Part shown: in pieces, positions 1 through 13,077 of the stretch
Layout of the letters: the number at the start of each line of letters is the position of its first letter
Position numbering within the stretch: the stretch's first letter is position 1
Origin: Gavia stellata
Taxonomy: Eukaryota; Chordata; Aves; Gaviiformes; Gaviidae
Direction of reading: 5' to 3'
Assembly: GCF_030936135.1 (NCBI RefSeq)
Contig: NC_082612.1
Coordinates: 18,733,475-18,797,474, forward strand
DNA length: 64,000 bases
Position numbers and translations under genes: made by a program
The notes under the pieces: model-generated
Databases searched by the model: none
What the model was told of the DNA's origin: nothing
The model's input: the letters and a program-made list of their open reading frames with translations, nothing else

Positions 1-3000
1 CTGTGAACTTGACAGAAGTTTTTCATTGTCTGTGAAAATTTGTGTTGGCTGTGCAGACAGAAGTTCAAGTTCAGCATATTTATTTTGAGAAGGACTACAG
101 AAAATGAAAGGAAGTGGGAACGACATGAGTGAAGAGAGCAGAATTTGACCCTACATATTTAGAAAAGGAATTCTTCAAACTGATTTGGAAGTAGCAAAGA
201 TGTCTTGTGCTAATGAGAATTTAGATTTCATCTTTAGTTTTACCACAAGTTGCCTAAGGAAGTAAGATGACCCTGATTTTCCGTTGTCCTGCATAGTTGT
301 ACGAGCCAATACAAGAAACAAACTAGGTATGAAATACTGCCCAGTCAGCGTACATTTAGTTTGAACGATAATAAGCTCTACATTCCCTACTCCAAGTCAA
401 TTAAACTGCACATCTGATTTAGTGAATAAGAACTTTTCCTGGGACAAGGAATGGCATGATGATCCTGATGCTGAGATACAAAATCTTTCGTAGAGTTAAA
501 GGAAAAGCTTATCTCTTGTTTGGGGATATGAAAATCGTATCTGAAGTCAGTGCACAAATCCTAGAACAGAAAAGGAGACACCGGGATGATATTGTAGCTT
601 TACATTCTGCACTTAATATATTTTAAATATATTAATATTTTCAAAGGCTTTCTAAGCGTGACTACCACACAAGTAATTTTGAGCGTGATTCTTTGTTGTA
701 TTAAAGCTTGAACTATACATGTTTTTTTTTGTCTAGAAATATTTTTGGTTATGACTGTTAATTAACTTGTTTCCTGAAGAAACAAAACTTGCAGTCATGC
801 TATCTGTCTGCCTTGAGGTCCCTCCCCAATAACTTTTCAACCCAAGAACACATTCTGACCAACTCCGATGGGCAGATAGAGCTCTCCAAGATATAGAATT
901 CCCACAGCCTTGGGAAAACGGGTGGCCAGAGGGAAAAGAGAGAGAGAGAGAGAGTGCGCGCAAGCCTCTGCCAGTGCCCCAGTAGAGATCAAAGCTGCAA
1001 CATAAACTCACCATCAGGAACGCAAATGCTCTTGGACTGCTTTCAGAGACTCCACACAGAAGCACATTCTTGAGAGACAGACCCACACAGAGCCAGACTT
1101 TATCAGCTCCCCTGTTAAAGGAACTGCTTGTTCCACCCCTGTGGTTCTGACAGTAGTAACCCTAAAGAAACAGCTACACCCAAAGAACTGTAGCTACAGA
1201 AAACAGGTGAGGAGGTGGAGGGATTAAACCACTTTCACTTGGAAGTGATATAATGCTAGGGTGGTTTCCACTGCACTGGTGGTGAGCCCATTTGCATTAC
1301 AAGGCACTTTTACACTGCGGTTGATGTCAAGGAGCTGAAAAAATGAAAATCAGAATAATCCAACAGAAAAATTCACCTCGTGCATTCTGGCTTTCCTGGC
1401 TATATTCGAGCAGAAGCTACCCGATCCCATTAATGCCATGTTCCACCCACTTAATCTAAGCATTAGGTGCCAACAACCTCAATGGCAAGCACAGGGCCGT
1501 CAGGGTCACTGCAGAACTGCTTTTTTCCAAGGTAGTTTAGCAGAGGATCATTTTAAGTATGCATTGCATTGCGCAAAGTTTATGATGTAGAAACAAATGT
1601 GAGGGGTTTTCCCCTACAGTCACAGGCTCGGTTTTGAAACCAGCTCCATCCAAGCTGACGCCGAGTCTCCAGCAGAGCTTTGCTGAAATCAGCAGAGCTC
1701 TGCATGGCAGATGGCAGTTCAGCTTGGACTGCAAGACTGGGACTGAAACTCCTGTAAAGGAAGAGAGAAAAATAGTGACTCTTAAAACATGTGATTAAGT
1801 CTAAGCATTTACTGGATAATAAATTATTTGCTAAAACTCTAAGATGAACTGGAGCCTTATCATGATTTTACTGTTAATTCAATCATTCTGGAGTTCTTGA
1901 TGTTAAGTTAATTAATTGTTGTTAGCATAATTATAAAATATCTCCAGTTTTATAATGGGTATAAAGTTCTGAAATATAAATTGAAGATACCTCACATTTT
2001 TAATAGTTGTTCCTTAACCTTTAAGTTTTGTGTGGTCAATGAAGTCAATGTGAGCTTTTTTCTATTACATAGAGGATGTTATCTGAGATATTATTTATCA
2101 GGCAACTGAACGGGTAGTGGTATGTGTTCTTACTTTTCCCTTTTTGTCCCTCTGTGATGCCTCCATACCGCACATACGTCTATCGCAGATCATCCCATTC
2201 TGACACTCAGCAGATATACCAAATATGGTCCCCGTTTACCCCATTTTGCCCCTTTTCAGTTTATGTAGAGTAACCTTTCATAGAAGCTGCAGGACAACTG
2301 CCAGTCAGTGGTCCAGGAGGTGCAGTGGTCTCATTCCAAACACATGCCACAGCATTGTCTATCTAAATAGGCTACTGTAAACTGACAGAGATGACATAAA
2401 CCCTTATTCCAGTAACATCTACAAGCTAGAGGAATCATGCTAGAAGAAAACAGGATAACGACACTGTAGATCTTGCCTCTGTGGCCATTACAACCCACCT
2501 CAGTGTAGTGTACAACCCTGCTTTTCTACTCAGCGTGCCCTCTATCTTGCTGGGAAGGCACAGGCAGCCAGCTGCATCACCCAGGTGCCTCCTTCCCAAA
2601 CTGTTGCAATAGTACCTTACAGGAAAGTAGTCAGATTGGCTTCCAGGCGGCTATCACATCTTGGTAACAGCTCAGTAGAGATTAGACAGCCTGAATGTAT
2701 TTCTACGAGATGCCACTTTATTCTTGCTGCGATTGCACCAATACCTGGAGGATGTACTCAAAAGCCAATCATTACAGATGAGCCTCCCAAAAAACGCCAA
2801 CGTCTGTACCTTACAATGACCAGACTGGGGTTCAGAAGCATTCTTCCCACTCTCTTTCCACAAACGATGACGTTACAGTAAATATTTCCCTGTGAGCAGA
2901 TCAGTCTCCCTAACCAACTCCGAACATTGTCAACTTCCAGCTTTATTGGGAGGCACCCCACAATGATTTGGGGATCTGGCCTCATTTCTGGAAATCTTGC

Positions 3001-5032
3001 CACTGTAATGCCACACATCCCTGAAGGAATTGCTCTTCAAGGAGGATGGAAAGCCAAAAAACGTGAAATCATATTGGGTACTAAGAAACCTGGAGATGGG
3101 AGTAGAACATGAGTTAATGGGACTGCAAGCTCAAAGAAATACTGACTTTTTCACGGTAAGTGAGAAATTATAACAACCAGTGATTCTGGTGGTTGGTTTC
3201 TCTGCTTCTCCTGTTCCTATCAGTCTCCAGAATGTCAGATAAAACTGATTGCCAAGTCGTTTCTTGCCACTCTGCACCTTCCAGACAATAAATCACATCT
3301 TTGGGATCCTTTCCCAAAACGCATACTGTTCTAGGGATAAACTCTCCCCAGTGTGATCCCCGAGAGCTACGTTCAGAGCTCTACTTCTCCCTCAAGGGTT
3401 TCCCGTAATCCATAAGCTTGCTGCTTAATTGAAAAGTAATGAAGATATCCATGCTTAGCATTTCCCGCAAGACTGTTGACTGCTACAGTCAAGCTTTTTC
3501 CTAGACATGTAAAGAATGCTTAAAAGTGCTCATGTCCCTTGGGTGTTGCCAGGCAGCTTTGTTTACTGGCTGTCCGGGAAATAACTCTATCAGTCAGAGG
3601 TGGCTGCAGAATCTGAAGACCTGGCTGGTACTTAACTTGACTATAAAAAAAATTATTTATCCATTCTCCCTTCAGACTAGCAGGGAAGGATTTAAGTCTC
3701 AGCTCAACATTGGAGCTGAAAAAAAAAATAATCACATTTTATACAATCATGTAAGAAAGTGCAATGAACACAGATCATTACTAGTTTTTGACAGGGCTTA
3801 GTATGTCAGCAACCAAATCAATGTGAGGATTGTAACTTTTTGGAGTAAAAGATGCCAAAACCTGTCTGGATAGATTTGAAGGGCAGCGCACTACAACATT
3901 ACACAAAAAATTAGCTGCCTACGAGAAGCTGCAAGATTAAAAAAATACAAATTTCATAATAGGTCCTAGTAGCATCACCTCCACAGCTTAACTTCAGCAA
4001 GACAACGTCTTTGCACTTCTCACCCAGAACTTAACACTGCCATGCAAAAGAGTCTGCCCAGATTTCTCACCCATTCCTGTTGCTCAGCTTTCTTTTCAAG
4101 CTTCAAGCATGGTGAAGGATGTCCTTAGATAAGCTTTGCCTACAAGCTCGAGGCTGTCCCTTGTAGCTGTGTTCTTACTATCAAGAAAATATTGCATATT
4201 TTAAGAGTCTGATGCCCTCTCACCTGTAATTAGCTTGTCTTACGGCAACCGCATTACACCTGCGAGTGTCACCTTCCAGGCATCTCACAGCAATACAAAG
4301 TGCTATGCTGTTGTTTCTTCCAATACTTAAAATACCTTTTGAACAGAGATCATCTTTTTACTGAAAAGCAAAAAGCAAAGAGAGATGGACTCTTCTGTTC
4401 CCATTTTCTCCTGAGCATGCTAAGCCTTAGGCCCGCTTTTGGGTAAGCATGTAAACCACCTCATCTGTCCCAAACACCAGCAGCGGCACCGTTCTAACAA
4501 CACCATTCCCCCCACACACTGAAATTCATTACAAATTGATTTTAAGTAGATTGTCTTCTTAGGACTGATGCTGTTTTCTTTCATTGCCAGGATAGGAAAT
4601 AGTCCATTCTAGGTCATGAATAAAAGAAAAATGTATAGACTTCCATCAAATCCTTTTTTTTCCCCCTCCAGCTACAGAATATTCCCAAGATCCCAATTAG
4701 TAGTAAGAGATCTGAGGTATTTTCCTTTTGTCCATGCATAGTCCGTCTCCATTAATCAAGGAGAACAAAGTCACAAGATTCCATTAGCCAAAGATATCAG
4801 TGCATTGATGAGGCTGTGGGAAGCTCTGGTTTTTTTATTGAAAATTGGTGAGACTGGCTTTTCTGTCTACAGGAGATACACTGTATCCTCTGCATGCTTT
4901 ATCATCAATAAAAGTGGATAAAAAAATACTATCAAACCAATTTTATCATTGCAGAAAATAATATCACATGGATGAATCAATAAGCCTCACGAGATACATA
5001 GGGAGATAATAGAGAGAAAGCCGTCAACTGCA
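1..5032. other. Intergenic, no gene seen
   Basis: Holds a GA microsatellite near 945. Short open frames around 2585-3112 lie on both strands and look like chance. No repeat family recognised. Confidence 0.6.
937..954. repeat. (AG)n microsatellite
   Basis: Nine AG units, followed by TGCGCGC. Confidence 0.9.
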
Positions 5033-5385
5033 AAAGAGTTGGGATTGTTCAGCCTGAGGAGGCTAAACTGGATGTGGGACCGAACAGCCATAAGATACAT
5101 TAAAGTTTTGCTTCAGACAGGAAAGGAACAACTTGTTCTCCACATTCACGGTGGATAAGCCAAGAAAGAATGGCCATAAACTGTGGGGGGGGAGAAAAAA
5201 CGGTTAGACATGAACAAGCTTTCTAAGGGGAAGGATGATGAAGCCCTCCAACAGATCGCCTGGACAGGCTGTGAAGCCTCTGGAAGGGGACATCTTTAAA
5301 CTCTAACTGAACAGACTTCTGTCGGGAATGACAGAAGTATCGCTGAGCCTGCCTGGGGCAGAGGAATGAGCAAGACCGCTTTCAA
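5033..5385 (+). mobile_element. Old CR1 LINE 3' fragment
   Basis: It begins with the CR1 phrase GAGTTGGGATTGTTCAGCCTG and continues through recognisable but diverged CR1 3' sequence (AACAGATCGCCTGGACAGGC, then CTGCCTGGGGCAG). It has many substitutions and small gaps and no clear octamer tail, so it is older than the other copies in the window. It is 5'-truncated, as is normal for CR1. Confidence 0.7.
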
Positions 5386-6185
5386 CAGTCGCTTCTGCCC
5401 TGGTTTTCTACAGTTTCTGTGGTCAGTTCAGGAATGCAGCTAGGGTAAAAATCACAGCCATAAAAGGGGGAAATCCTCTGCCTTTTTTAGTGAAGGATTC
5501 TGCAGGTGCACCTGTGTCCCAATGCTGTGCCTGTTTTGTGTAGAGGAACGACGCTACAAATAAAGTCTAGCAAGGCCTAACAACGTTGATACTTTATCTT
5601 AAAGTTGAGAGAACAAGCCGTTCAAATTTGGATGCCAAATGCTCCCCCTAGTTTATTATTTCAAATATTCTACTGGAAACTGTATAGCTACTTAGCAAAG
5701 ACAATTTCTGCTTACAACCCCTGCAGAAAAAGACGAGTGGGCAATGGATACACATCAGGATGATTGGATATACCCTGGGACACAGGCAGCGAGGGGAAAT
5801 CCCAGGTCTCTTTTCAGCAGGGCCGTGTTCAGAGGAAGAGGACTAGAGAGGCTCGTTTCAGCAGAGGACGTAACTTTGGCTATTTGACCTGTTCTGTGCA
5901 CCACATTGCAAGTTGTGATACATCTTCCTCATGGACAGCTCTACAGGAGCTTGGCTGGTTTTTCATCTGCAAATTTGCTTCACATTCCAAGTCCCAAGGC
6001 TGCGGCAGAGCTGTTAGCTCTCAGAAATGCCAGCAGGGCAAAGGTAAGATTAGTTTTGGTTGACATGCAGCCATTTATAGTTTTCTCACGCAATCACTGC
6101 ACAACCACTTGCTCAGGTGTATACGCATATTTTCTGGGTTGTAAATAGCTCGGTGAAAGGACTGCCTCTAGCTATCTCTAGCCTT

Positions 6186-6240
6186 GCATTTGTACAGCAC
6201 CTAGCACAACGCTGCCGAGACCATAACTAGCTCCTCCATG
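6186..6240 (+). repeat. Possible ancient amniote repeat remnant
   Basis: TTTGTACAGCACCTAGCACA followed by a diverged CCATAACTAGCTCCT resembles the 3' part of an old interspersed repeat seen in reptile genomes. Only about 55 bases can be matched, from memory of the motif, so the assignment is tentative. Confidence 0.35.
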
Positions 6241-7262
6241 ATTATCTGTGATTGAAATGTGAAATACCAAGCTAAGTAAAGAAGCAAGCATTTAACAGAA
6301 ACCTATGTGACTGCCAGAAGCTGTAATTTGATAGTATATACATGCAATGCTCTGTACATTTAACTATGTTTAATAATGAATGTTTCCTGAGGCAAATCAC
6401 TGGCCAAAGAAGATTGGGGATCCATATGAAGCCCTATTTAGAGCTGAGTCAAAGAAACAAGTCAGACAACGAAAAATCTCCTCTACAGGAAATGTTTATT
6501 AAAACCTCTTTGTGGAGACCGAAGGGCCCATTTTATGAGGCTTCCAGTTCAAGACTCAGAAGAGAAGCAAATTTTTAAAATGCTAAGTAGGCAGAGTTGT
6601 CCATTTGACTATTCGGTTCAAGCAAGTTCAGAGGTTGCTCTTGTGACGCACTAGGCTGAGGCTATCATGGAAATCATGATAAATGTGTTTTCCGATGTAG
6701 TGACCTGGATGTTAGCATATTTTTTTGCTGAACATTATGGGGTACTTTGCCTACTACATAATTGATTTTCCAGTAAAGCTTAGCCTTTCTGATTCCAATA
6801 GAAATCTGCAAACCATTTTCTTTATTATTATCATCCAGCACCAGGGGGGGTGGGGAGCAGATGATGAAAATCCAGCAGCGTTGCAGAGTACTAGCTTAGT
6901 AGCACTGAGAATAACCTGTCGAATTCTTTGTGTGCATGTGCACACACTCATATATTCACATAAACAAGGACAGCTGCAAAGCCCTAAAGGTCTTCGAAAG
7001 CACCATAATACTTAAGCAACTGGATGTGCCCCCGGCACTTATTCAAGTATGCAAAGACATTGGAATGAGACCTGGTAAAAACTCACAGCTGGTACTTTTT
7101 TTTTTTTCTCTATTCTACAATGTTAGTTTTTCCCCCTTCATCCTCTCACCTTCAGCACAAATATTTTTTCAATTTTCAGAATCCTTCTGCACAAACCTAT
7201 TTTTTTTATTCCTCCCAAATTTTTCTCCAAATTGAACACAAACTACCAAAGCCTCCTAATAG

Positions 7263-7280
7263 TAAAAAAAAAAAAAAAAA
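7263..7280. repeat. Poly-A run (18 A)
   Basis: Homopolymer in AT-rich sequence. No transposon or processed-gene body is recognisable next to it. Confidence 0.9.
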
Positions 7281-10200
7281 TAATCAAGGAACCTTGGTAT
7301 TTTTATTTGCTTTTGAAACATATGAAAGACGTAATTTGGAAAAAGATCTCAGGGCACGCAATAGAGGAAGCTGGTGTGCACAATCCAACGTATATAACAA
7401 ATGCCACATGCGGCATGCAGTGTATCACCCGCTTGTAATTAGATCATCTACCATGTGTAAAGTTTCCCATATAATATGTACCATAACTTAGGTCACACTG
7501 ACAAAAAAACCTCTCTCTCTTCTCCTACTTGATATATTCAGGCTGCAGAATTTGTTATTTCAAGAGTGCTTTAGCCCAAGGCGCTAATACGTATATTCAG
7601 CCTCCTGCCCTTTGAGGGCAGCTGCCTTCTCCAGGCATTCAGAAAGAACTTCAGACTGCCTGCCAAACCAAAGGAAAGGTGCGAGGTGTGACGTCAGCCT
7701 GCAAGTCGTTGGATTTCTTTGCAAAGCGTCATCGAGAGCCAACTGGCTGCCTTCTGGTCTCATATACATCCCTCAACTCGCAGGAGCCCACGTTATCATT
7801 TCTTTGACGGTATCTAGATACGCAAGGCTGCCCTTTTCTAGTAAAGGGACACAGTGCTGGACAAGAAAGCAGCCCTCAGTGCTCGATGAAGGCTTGCTTG
7901 CCACTGCTAGTAGCGCACCATTAGCATGATGGGAGCCGTGTGGCACGCAGATGGAACACAGCTGTTTTGCACTCTTATTCCTTCAAGAGCGGGTCCAAGT
8001 ACTACAGCACTTAAAATGCAGCCTGCAGGAAGTAAACAACAGCCACTAACACTAAAACTGCCATAGGGGTACACGGCAACAAATCAAGGCACCTTCCCGT
8101 TTCATTAGCCGCTGAGCCCACCCACCCATGCTAACCGATGCTCTTTTCCAGGATAGTCCGCATTAAAACTATCCCCCAATGTAAAAGCCCACAACCATTT
8201 CGACTCCTTTCCCCTCCATAATAATTTACTTTACAATCATGCTTTCCTCCAAAAGTTCACAACATACATGGGAAAAAACGAGCGCATGAATAGCAGTAAA
8301 ACGTGGAGAAGGTGGGAAGAACGGACCAAGAGCAGCAGCGCATCTACGGGCTTGCCAGAGCCCCGTCTCTAAAAAGGTTCATCATATTCCAGCAGCAATG
8401 GCTTTGACTGCTTTAATTCAGCGGTACGTGTCCAGGGGCTAAGGCCACCTTGTCATTGATACACTTGACTGGCAGGCATGGATCTTCCCTGTCAAAATAC
8501 CCAAGTGTTTAAGTAATGACTAGTGCCACTTGAGTGGAAAAAACTAGGCGAGCTGTCAATACAATGGGTGTCAGAAGCACATTGTTACTCATCCTAATCA
8601 CAGTAATTGTACACAGGGACAGGCAGGGAAGAAAAGGAAATGAATGCCTATCTGCTGGCAACAATGCAACTTCATTTAACCTTAACAGACCAGGCATTGA
8701 TATCATTTCTTCCTGGCACTCTCTGCGATCCTGATGTCAAAACAGCTTCTCATTTGCGATGTATGACAATTTCCTCACATCTGAAAAGACACTGCTGCAA
8801 GTCAATAGACTATAAATTGCACTTGGAAATGGGATCATCTTAACTAAAGCCTGCCTGCTTTCCCCAGGAGGCTCAAGCCCGCTCCCCCCTCCTTTTAATA
8901 ATTTGTATGTTTAGGTGTTCGGTCAATTTACTTTACACTTGTAATGTCTTATAGCCAAGACCATCAATCAGATTCGGTGTGACAAAAATATCCTGCTACA
9001 ATATTACAGGTTATTAAAGGGATGATGGGAGAAGGCTGCATGCATTTACTGGGCCCCTTTTTTCTCATCTCAGGAAACCTGTCACAGCCCTAAGCTGGTG
9101 ATTCATCTTCTCTTCACTATCAACAGGTAGCAGCCAAGAGTGGACTTTGATGAGCTGCTTCCACTACTCTTTTCTCCCCACCCTCTGTCCTCCTCCAGTT
9201 GCACACACATCCCCCCCGCATCACATTTTTTCCTCACTCCTGAGAATGCATGGCCCAATTGCTGTTGTGAAGACCAAATGGGTAATTAGCTCACTGCTTC
9301 CAAAAAGGCGAGTGAAAAGTCCCAGGGAGGTTCAGTGTCCATGGAAGGGCTTTCAGGATGGGGCCCATCAGAGCCTGGAGCACTGTATTTTTTCAGGGAG
9401 CCAGATTCACCCTGCAAACATTTTGCTTAAAGCTCTAAAACAAATGTTGATGAAATGCTACCATTCAGATACTACTCTTAAAGATTTTCAAAGAAAAAAT
9501 AAGCTAGATTATATGTAACATTCTTACACATAATGAAATATATAAATAATTTTACTTACTAGGACTTGCACCATTTTCTCTGAGCTTTACAGCCTAGGGA
9601 AAAGGGGGAAGGAGTGGAAGGGCAACAGCTCGCTCCCTGATTTCCCAGGCTACTAACTGTCTGCACGCAGGGTGTCTATTTATGACACTGCACATCACCA
9701 CCAGAGCCACATGTCAATCCCAAAATTGAAAAAGAAAGGGCTGAAATAAAGTAATAAGCACAAAGAACAACGTGAGACCTACACGCTACCCTGGGATTTC
9801 TACAAGTGACAGCCTGGGTCAGCGAGGGTCTGAAAGGATAGAGCAGCTAGCGCACGGATGCTGAAGAGGGATATGTGATCTCTCTTCCCATGTTTAGTTC
9901 GGTGGGAGAGAGTGTCACCCTGACTGCTTGTGATATTCCAGCAGTCTTAACATTTTAAGCCAAGGGTCTTATTCCAATATTGTAACATTTCCTGTCTTCC
10001 TTTGGAATCAAGATGATTCTATACACCTGACCCGTAACACCAGCACAGCATCTCTGTGCTGGCAGATCTGACACACAGAGAATCTCTGGGAAAAACAGAT
10101 ATTTATTTTCTCCACCACATCCATGCACTGGTCACGAATGGGAACACTGTTACCTTCACAAAAAATAGATGACTGAACTGGTGAAGCTCTGCTGAAAAAC

Positions 10201-10639
10201 AAGATGTGTGCAGCCCATCCGACCTGTGTGCTGAAGTACGTTTGTTATGTACATACTGAAATATCTAAGTTACAGATCGACTCAGGCCCCATCACCTTTC
10301 CTCAAGCTTTACCGTATTCTGTTCCTCTTTAATACCCCCAGGCTCCCATCAACTGATCACACAGAAAAGCTCCATGCTACCAAGGAAGAACAACAGGTTG
10401 TATCCAGTGAGTAACTGCAGAAATCCAAGTGAGACACAGTGGTGCTAATCCTCCAGCCTTGTTCAGGACCAAGTCTTTAGCAGGACACTATTTAAAAGAA
10501 CTCTGTCATCAGGAGATACAATCTGGCTTAGTACCTAGGAAACACACTAGGCAATCAGAGACAACGGTCCTTTTAGGCCTTTCTGGATGTGGTGTCTGTT
10601 AAAGAGTTGCCAGTTTATGTGAGGGAGCTGACACAGTGA

Positions 10640-11105
10640 CCCCTCACCAGCCCTCCTCTGGACACGCTCCAGCCCCTCAATCTCCTTCTTGGAGTGAGGG
10701 GCCCAAAACTGAACACAGCATTCGAGGTGCGGCCTCACCAGCGCCAAGTCCAGGGGCACGATCCCCTCCCTACTCCTGCTGGCCACACTCTTTCTGATAC
10801 AGGCCAGGATGCCGGTGGCCTTCTTGGCCACCTGGGCACACTGCCGGCTCATATTCAGCCGGCTGTTGACCTGCACCCCCAGGTCCTTTTCCACTGGGCA
10901 GCTTTCCAGCCACTCGTCCCCAAGCCTGCAGCGCTGCAGGGGGTTGTTGTGACCCAAGTGCAGGACTCAGCCCTTGGCCTTGTTGAACCTCATGCAACTG
11001 GCCTCAGCCCATCGATCCAGCCTGTCCAGACCCCTCTGCAGAGCCTTCCGACCCTCCAGCAGATCAACACACCCACCCAACTTGGTGGTGTCTGCAAACA
11101 GAGGA
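10640..11105 (-). mobile_element. CR1 LINE internal fragment (ORF2 C-terminal part)
   Basis: Minus-strand reading gives the end of CR1 ORF2: [40 protein letters not shown], then [20 protein letters not shown] and VQRRAGEG, and upstream [20 protein letters not shown] in another frame. The reading frame shifts near 10970, so it is dead. Unlike the other copies it stops just after VQRRAGEG and has no CR1 3' UTR or octamer tail; unrelated sequence follows. This points to a deletion or rearrangement after insertion. Confidence 0.85.
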
Positions 11106-11879
11106 AATCCACAGGGGGATAGGAAAGGTGAATACACCACAGAGGCAAGACTGTTAAAAGACAGGATCCAAGAGGAAAAACAGCAAGACAAAAAAGGTGT
11201 ACGATGCTAGAAGAAAGCCTATGGAGACTGGCCAGGCAGGTGGGTGCAGCCAGGACTGGCCTTCCAGGGCCAAACACTGGCGGCAGCCTTCCCTGCCCAC
11301 CCGAGGCCAGGGGGGCCCCTCAGGGGCACCTGCCAGCTGGTGTGTTTTGCCTTGCAAGCCAACAAAGCATTCGAGTGGCTATGTGGGATGCTTCCCCCAT
11401 CTTTCCTCCCTGGCTGGCAAAGCCACCCGCTGATCCAACAGTGCTTTCACACCTACGTACTTCTTTCTTTCTTCCATATTCACATCATCATCATCATTAT
11501 CCAAAAATGTGGTTTGTTTTTGTGGGGTTTTTAAGAGTGCAATTTTAAGCATCGTTGGGTTTTGCATACTGTTTATTAAGAGAAAACGTCACAGCGATTT
11601 TGCTTTGCAAGCCGTTACGGAGGATATTCATCAGGCTTGGATCCTCAGCACAAAATTAATACAGCCCTCAAGCAACCCTGGGCTTCGCAGTTTGCTTTGC
11701 CTTAGCGCCAGTCTTTTCTGTAATTTAGGCAGCCCCGCAAGAGGGTTGCAGGGCAACAGCCTTATCTGGAAGGTTGAGGAGGAGGGAAATGAATTTAGTG
11801 AATACATTTTTTTTTCTGAGCAGTGACGAATTTAAGAGGAGCAAAATAGCATTCCCAAAATTACAGGCAATTTCACTAA

Positions 11880-12420
11880 TTTACTGTTATCTAGTGTAGC
11901 AGAATTTTGACAGCAACGGCCACGGTGTGAGTTACTGCGAGGCGTGTTGTAAGACGCCGTGATCTTTGCACAGCCAGCCCATTTTTTTATATTGAACTTT
12001 GAACACACTGTAGCGTCTGCGCCTGTGGAGAGATGGCCCAGGAAACAGCTAGAATATTAAGTACCCAGTTATATGTCTCCCAAAGGAGGCTGCTGCTAAT
12101 ATTATACATTACAACAACATTGCCTGAATGGTTTATTAATGGTTGCAAAACAGAGTGAATACGACATACAATGATAATAACAATAAATGTTATTTATACT
12201 GTGCCTATCCGCGACAGCGCTCTAGAGGCCTGACAAAAATACACTTAAAATGCTAGCATTGCAGTATTAAAATGTGCCCAAAGCCTCAGCAAATAAAATG
12301 GATTTGAAGTTTAAAATGTGATTTCTTTATACGCAGTGCCCTTAGCAGCAAATTTACATTTTAGATGAGCAGATAGACATCTCTAAAAAAATCACTGATG
12401 GTTGTGTTTGCAAGCCAGCT
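11880..12420. other. Candidate conserved non-coding element
   Basis: Repeat-free apart from the remnant at 12160-12236. It carries several CpG-containing words unusual for this AT-rich flank (GAGGCGTGTTGTAAGACGCC, an imperfect palindrome; GTAGCGTCTGCGCC) together with TGGTTTATTAATGG. Confidence 0.25.
12160..12236 (-). repeat. Possible ancient amniote repeat remnant
   Basis: ATAATAACAATAAATGTTAT followed by TTATACTGTGCC and GCGCTCTAGAGGCC resembles the opposite end of the same old repeat type as at 6186. The remnant sits inside otherwise unique sequence. Confidence 0.3.
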
Positions 12421-12747
12421 TAAGCCGATATAAAAAGATTTTGAGCCCAAGGCATCTGCAGGTTCCTTATAGGACTCAGAGCAGATTACATGGAAAGAGA
12501 AGCTCCTGAAGCAACCCGTTACTTAGGATTATGAGTGCACGCAATTATAACTGCAAGGTAAATAGAAATGAACTTGGTTTTAAAATGTACCTAGAGTGCG
12601 AGGCAGCCAAGATAAACCAAAATGCCCCTGGAGTCTTTGATCCTCCTTATATATTGCTGGATAAACAGCGCTGAATATTTGACAGTCCTCCTCTACTTTC
12701 CAAGCATTTTCAGCTTCGGAAACACCTTTCTCCGAAGTTATTACAGA

Positions 12748-13077
12748 GGATCTCTACAACTACCTGAAAGGAGGTTACAGAGAGGTGGGTGTTTGTCTCT
12801 TCTCCCAGGTGACAAGCAACAGAACAAGAAGAAATGGCCTCAAGTTGCACCGGGGGGGGTTAGGCTGGATATTAGGAAAAATGTCTTTCCTGAGAGAGTG
12901 GTGAAGCATTGGAAGAGGCTGCCCGGGGAGGTGGTGGAGTCCCCATCCCTGGAGGGGTTCAAGGAACGTGTGGACGTGGCACTGCGGGACATGGTTTAGT
13001 GGGCATGGTGGGGTTGGGTTGGGGGTTGGACTTGATGGTCTTACAGGTCTTTTCCAGCCTTAGGTGATTCTGTGAAA
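12748..13077 (+). mobile_element. CR1 LINE 3' end
   Basis: Starts near GGATCTCTACAACTACCTGA, contains TGGAAGAGGCTGCCCGGGGA and GGTGGAGTCCCCATCCCTGG, and ends with GGTCTTTTCCAGCCTTAGG and GATTCTGTGA, the CR1 tail. It is 5'-truncated and only about 330 bp long. An open frame at 12622-12999 runs through it by chance. It is close in sequence to the copy at 16331. Confidence 0.9.

Larger units (their letters stand above)
5386..10639. other. Intergenic, no gene seen
   Basis: Contains the old repeat remnant at 6186 and the A run at 7263. A repeat-free stretch at about 8700-9060 (TTTTAATAATTTGTATG, CCATCAATCAGATTCGG) could be a further non-coding element. Nothing else can be supported. Confidence 0.6.

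Noticed and set aside
7263..7280. Poly-A run as the tail of a processed pseudogene
   Set aside because: The sequence upstream shows no coding similarity and no target duplication was seen.
10694..11122. 142-codon open frame on the plus strand
   Set aside because: Antisense of a CR1 ORF2 fragment; CR1 antisense often stays open because of its base composition.
12622..12999. 125-codon open frame
   Set aside because: Its second half is CR1 3' sequence, which lies outside the CR1 coding region.
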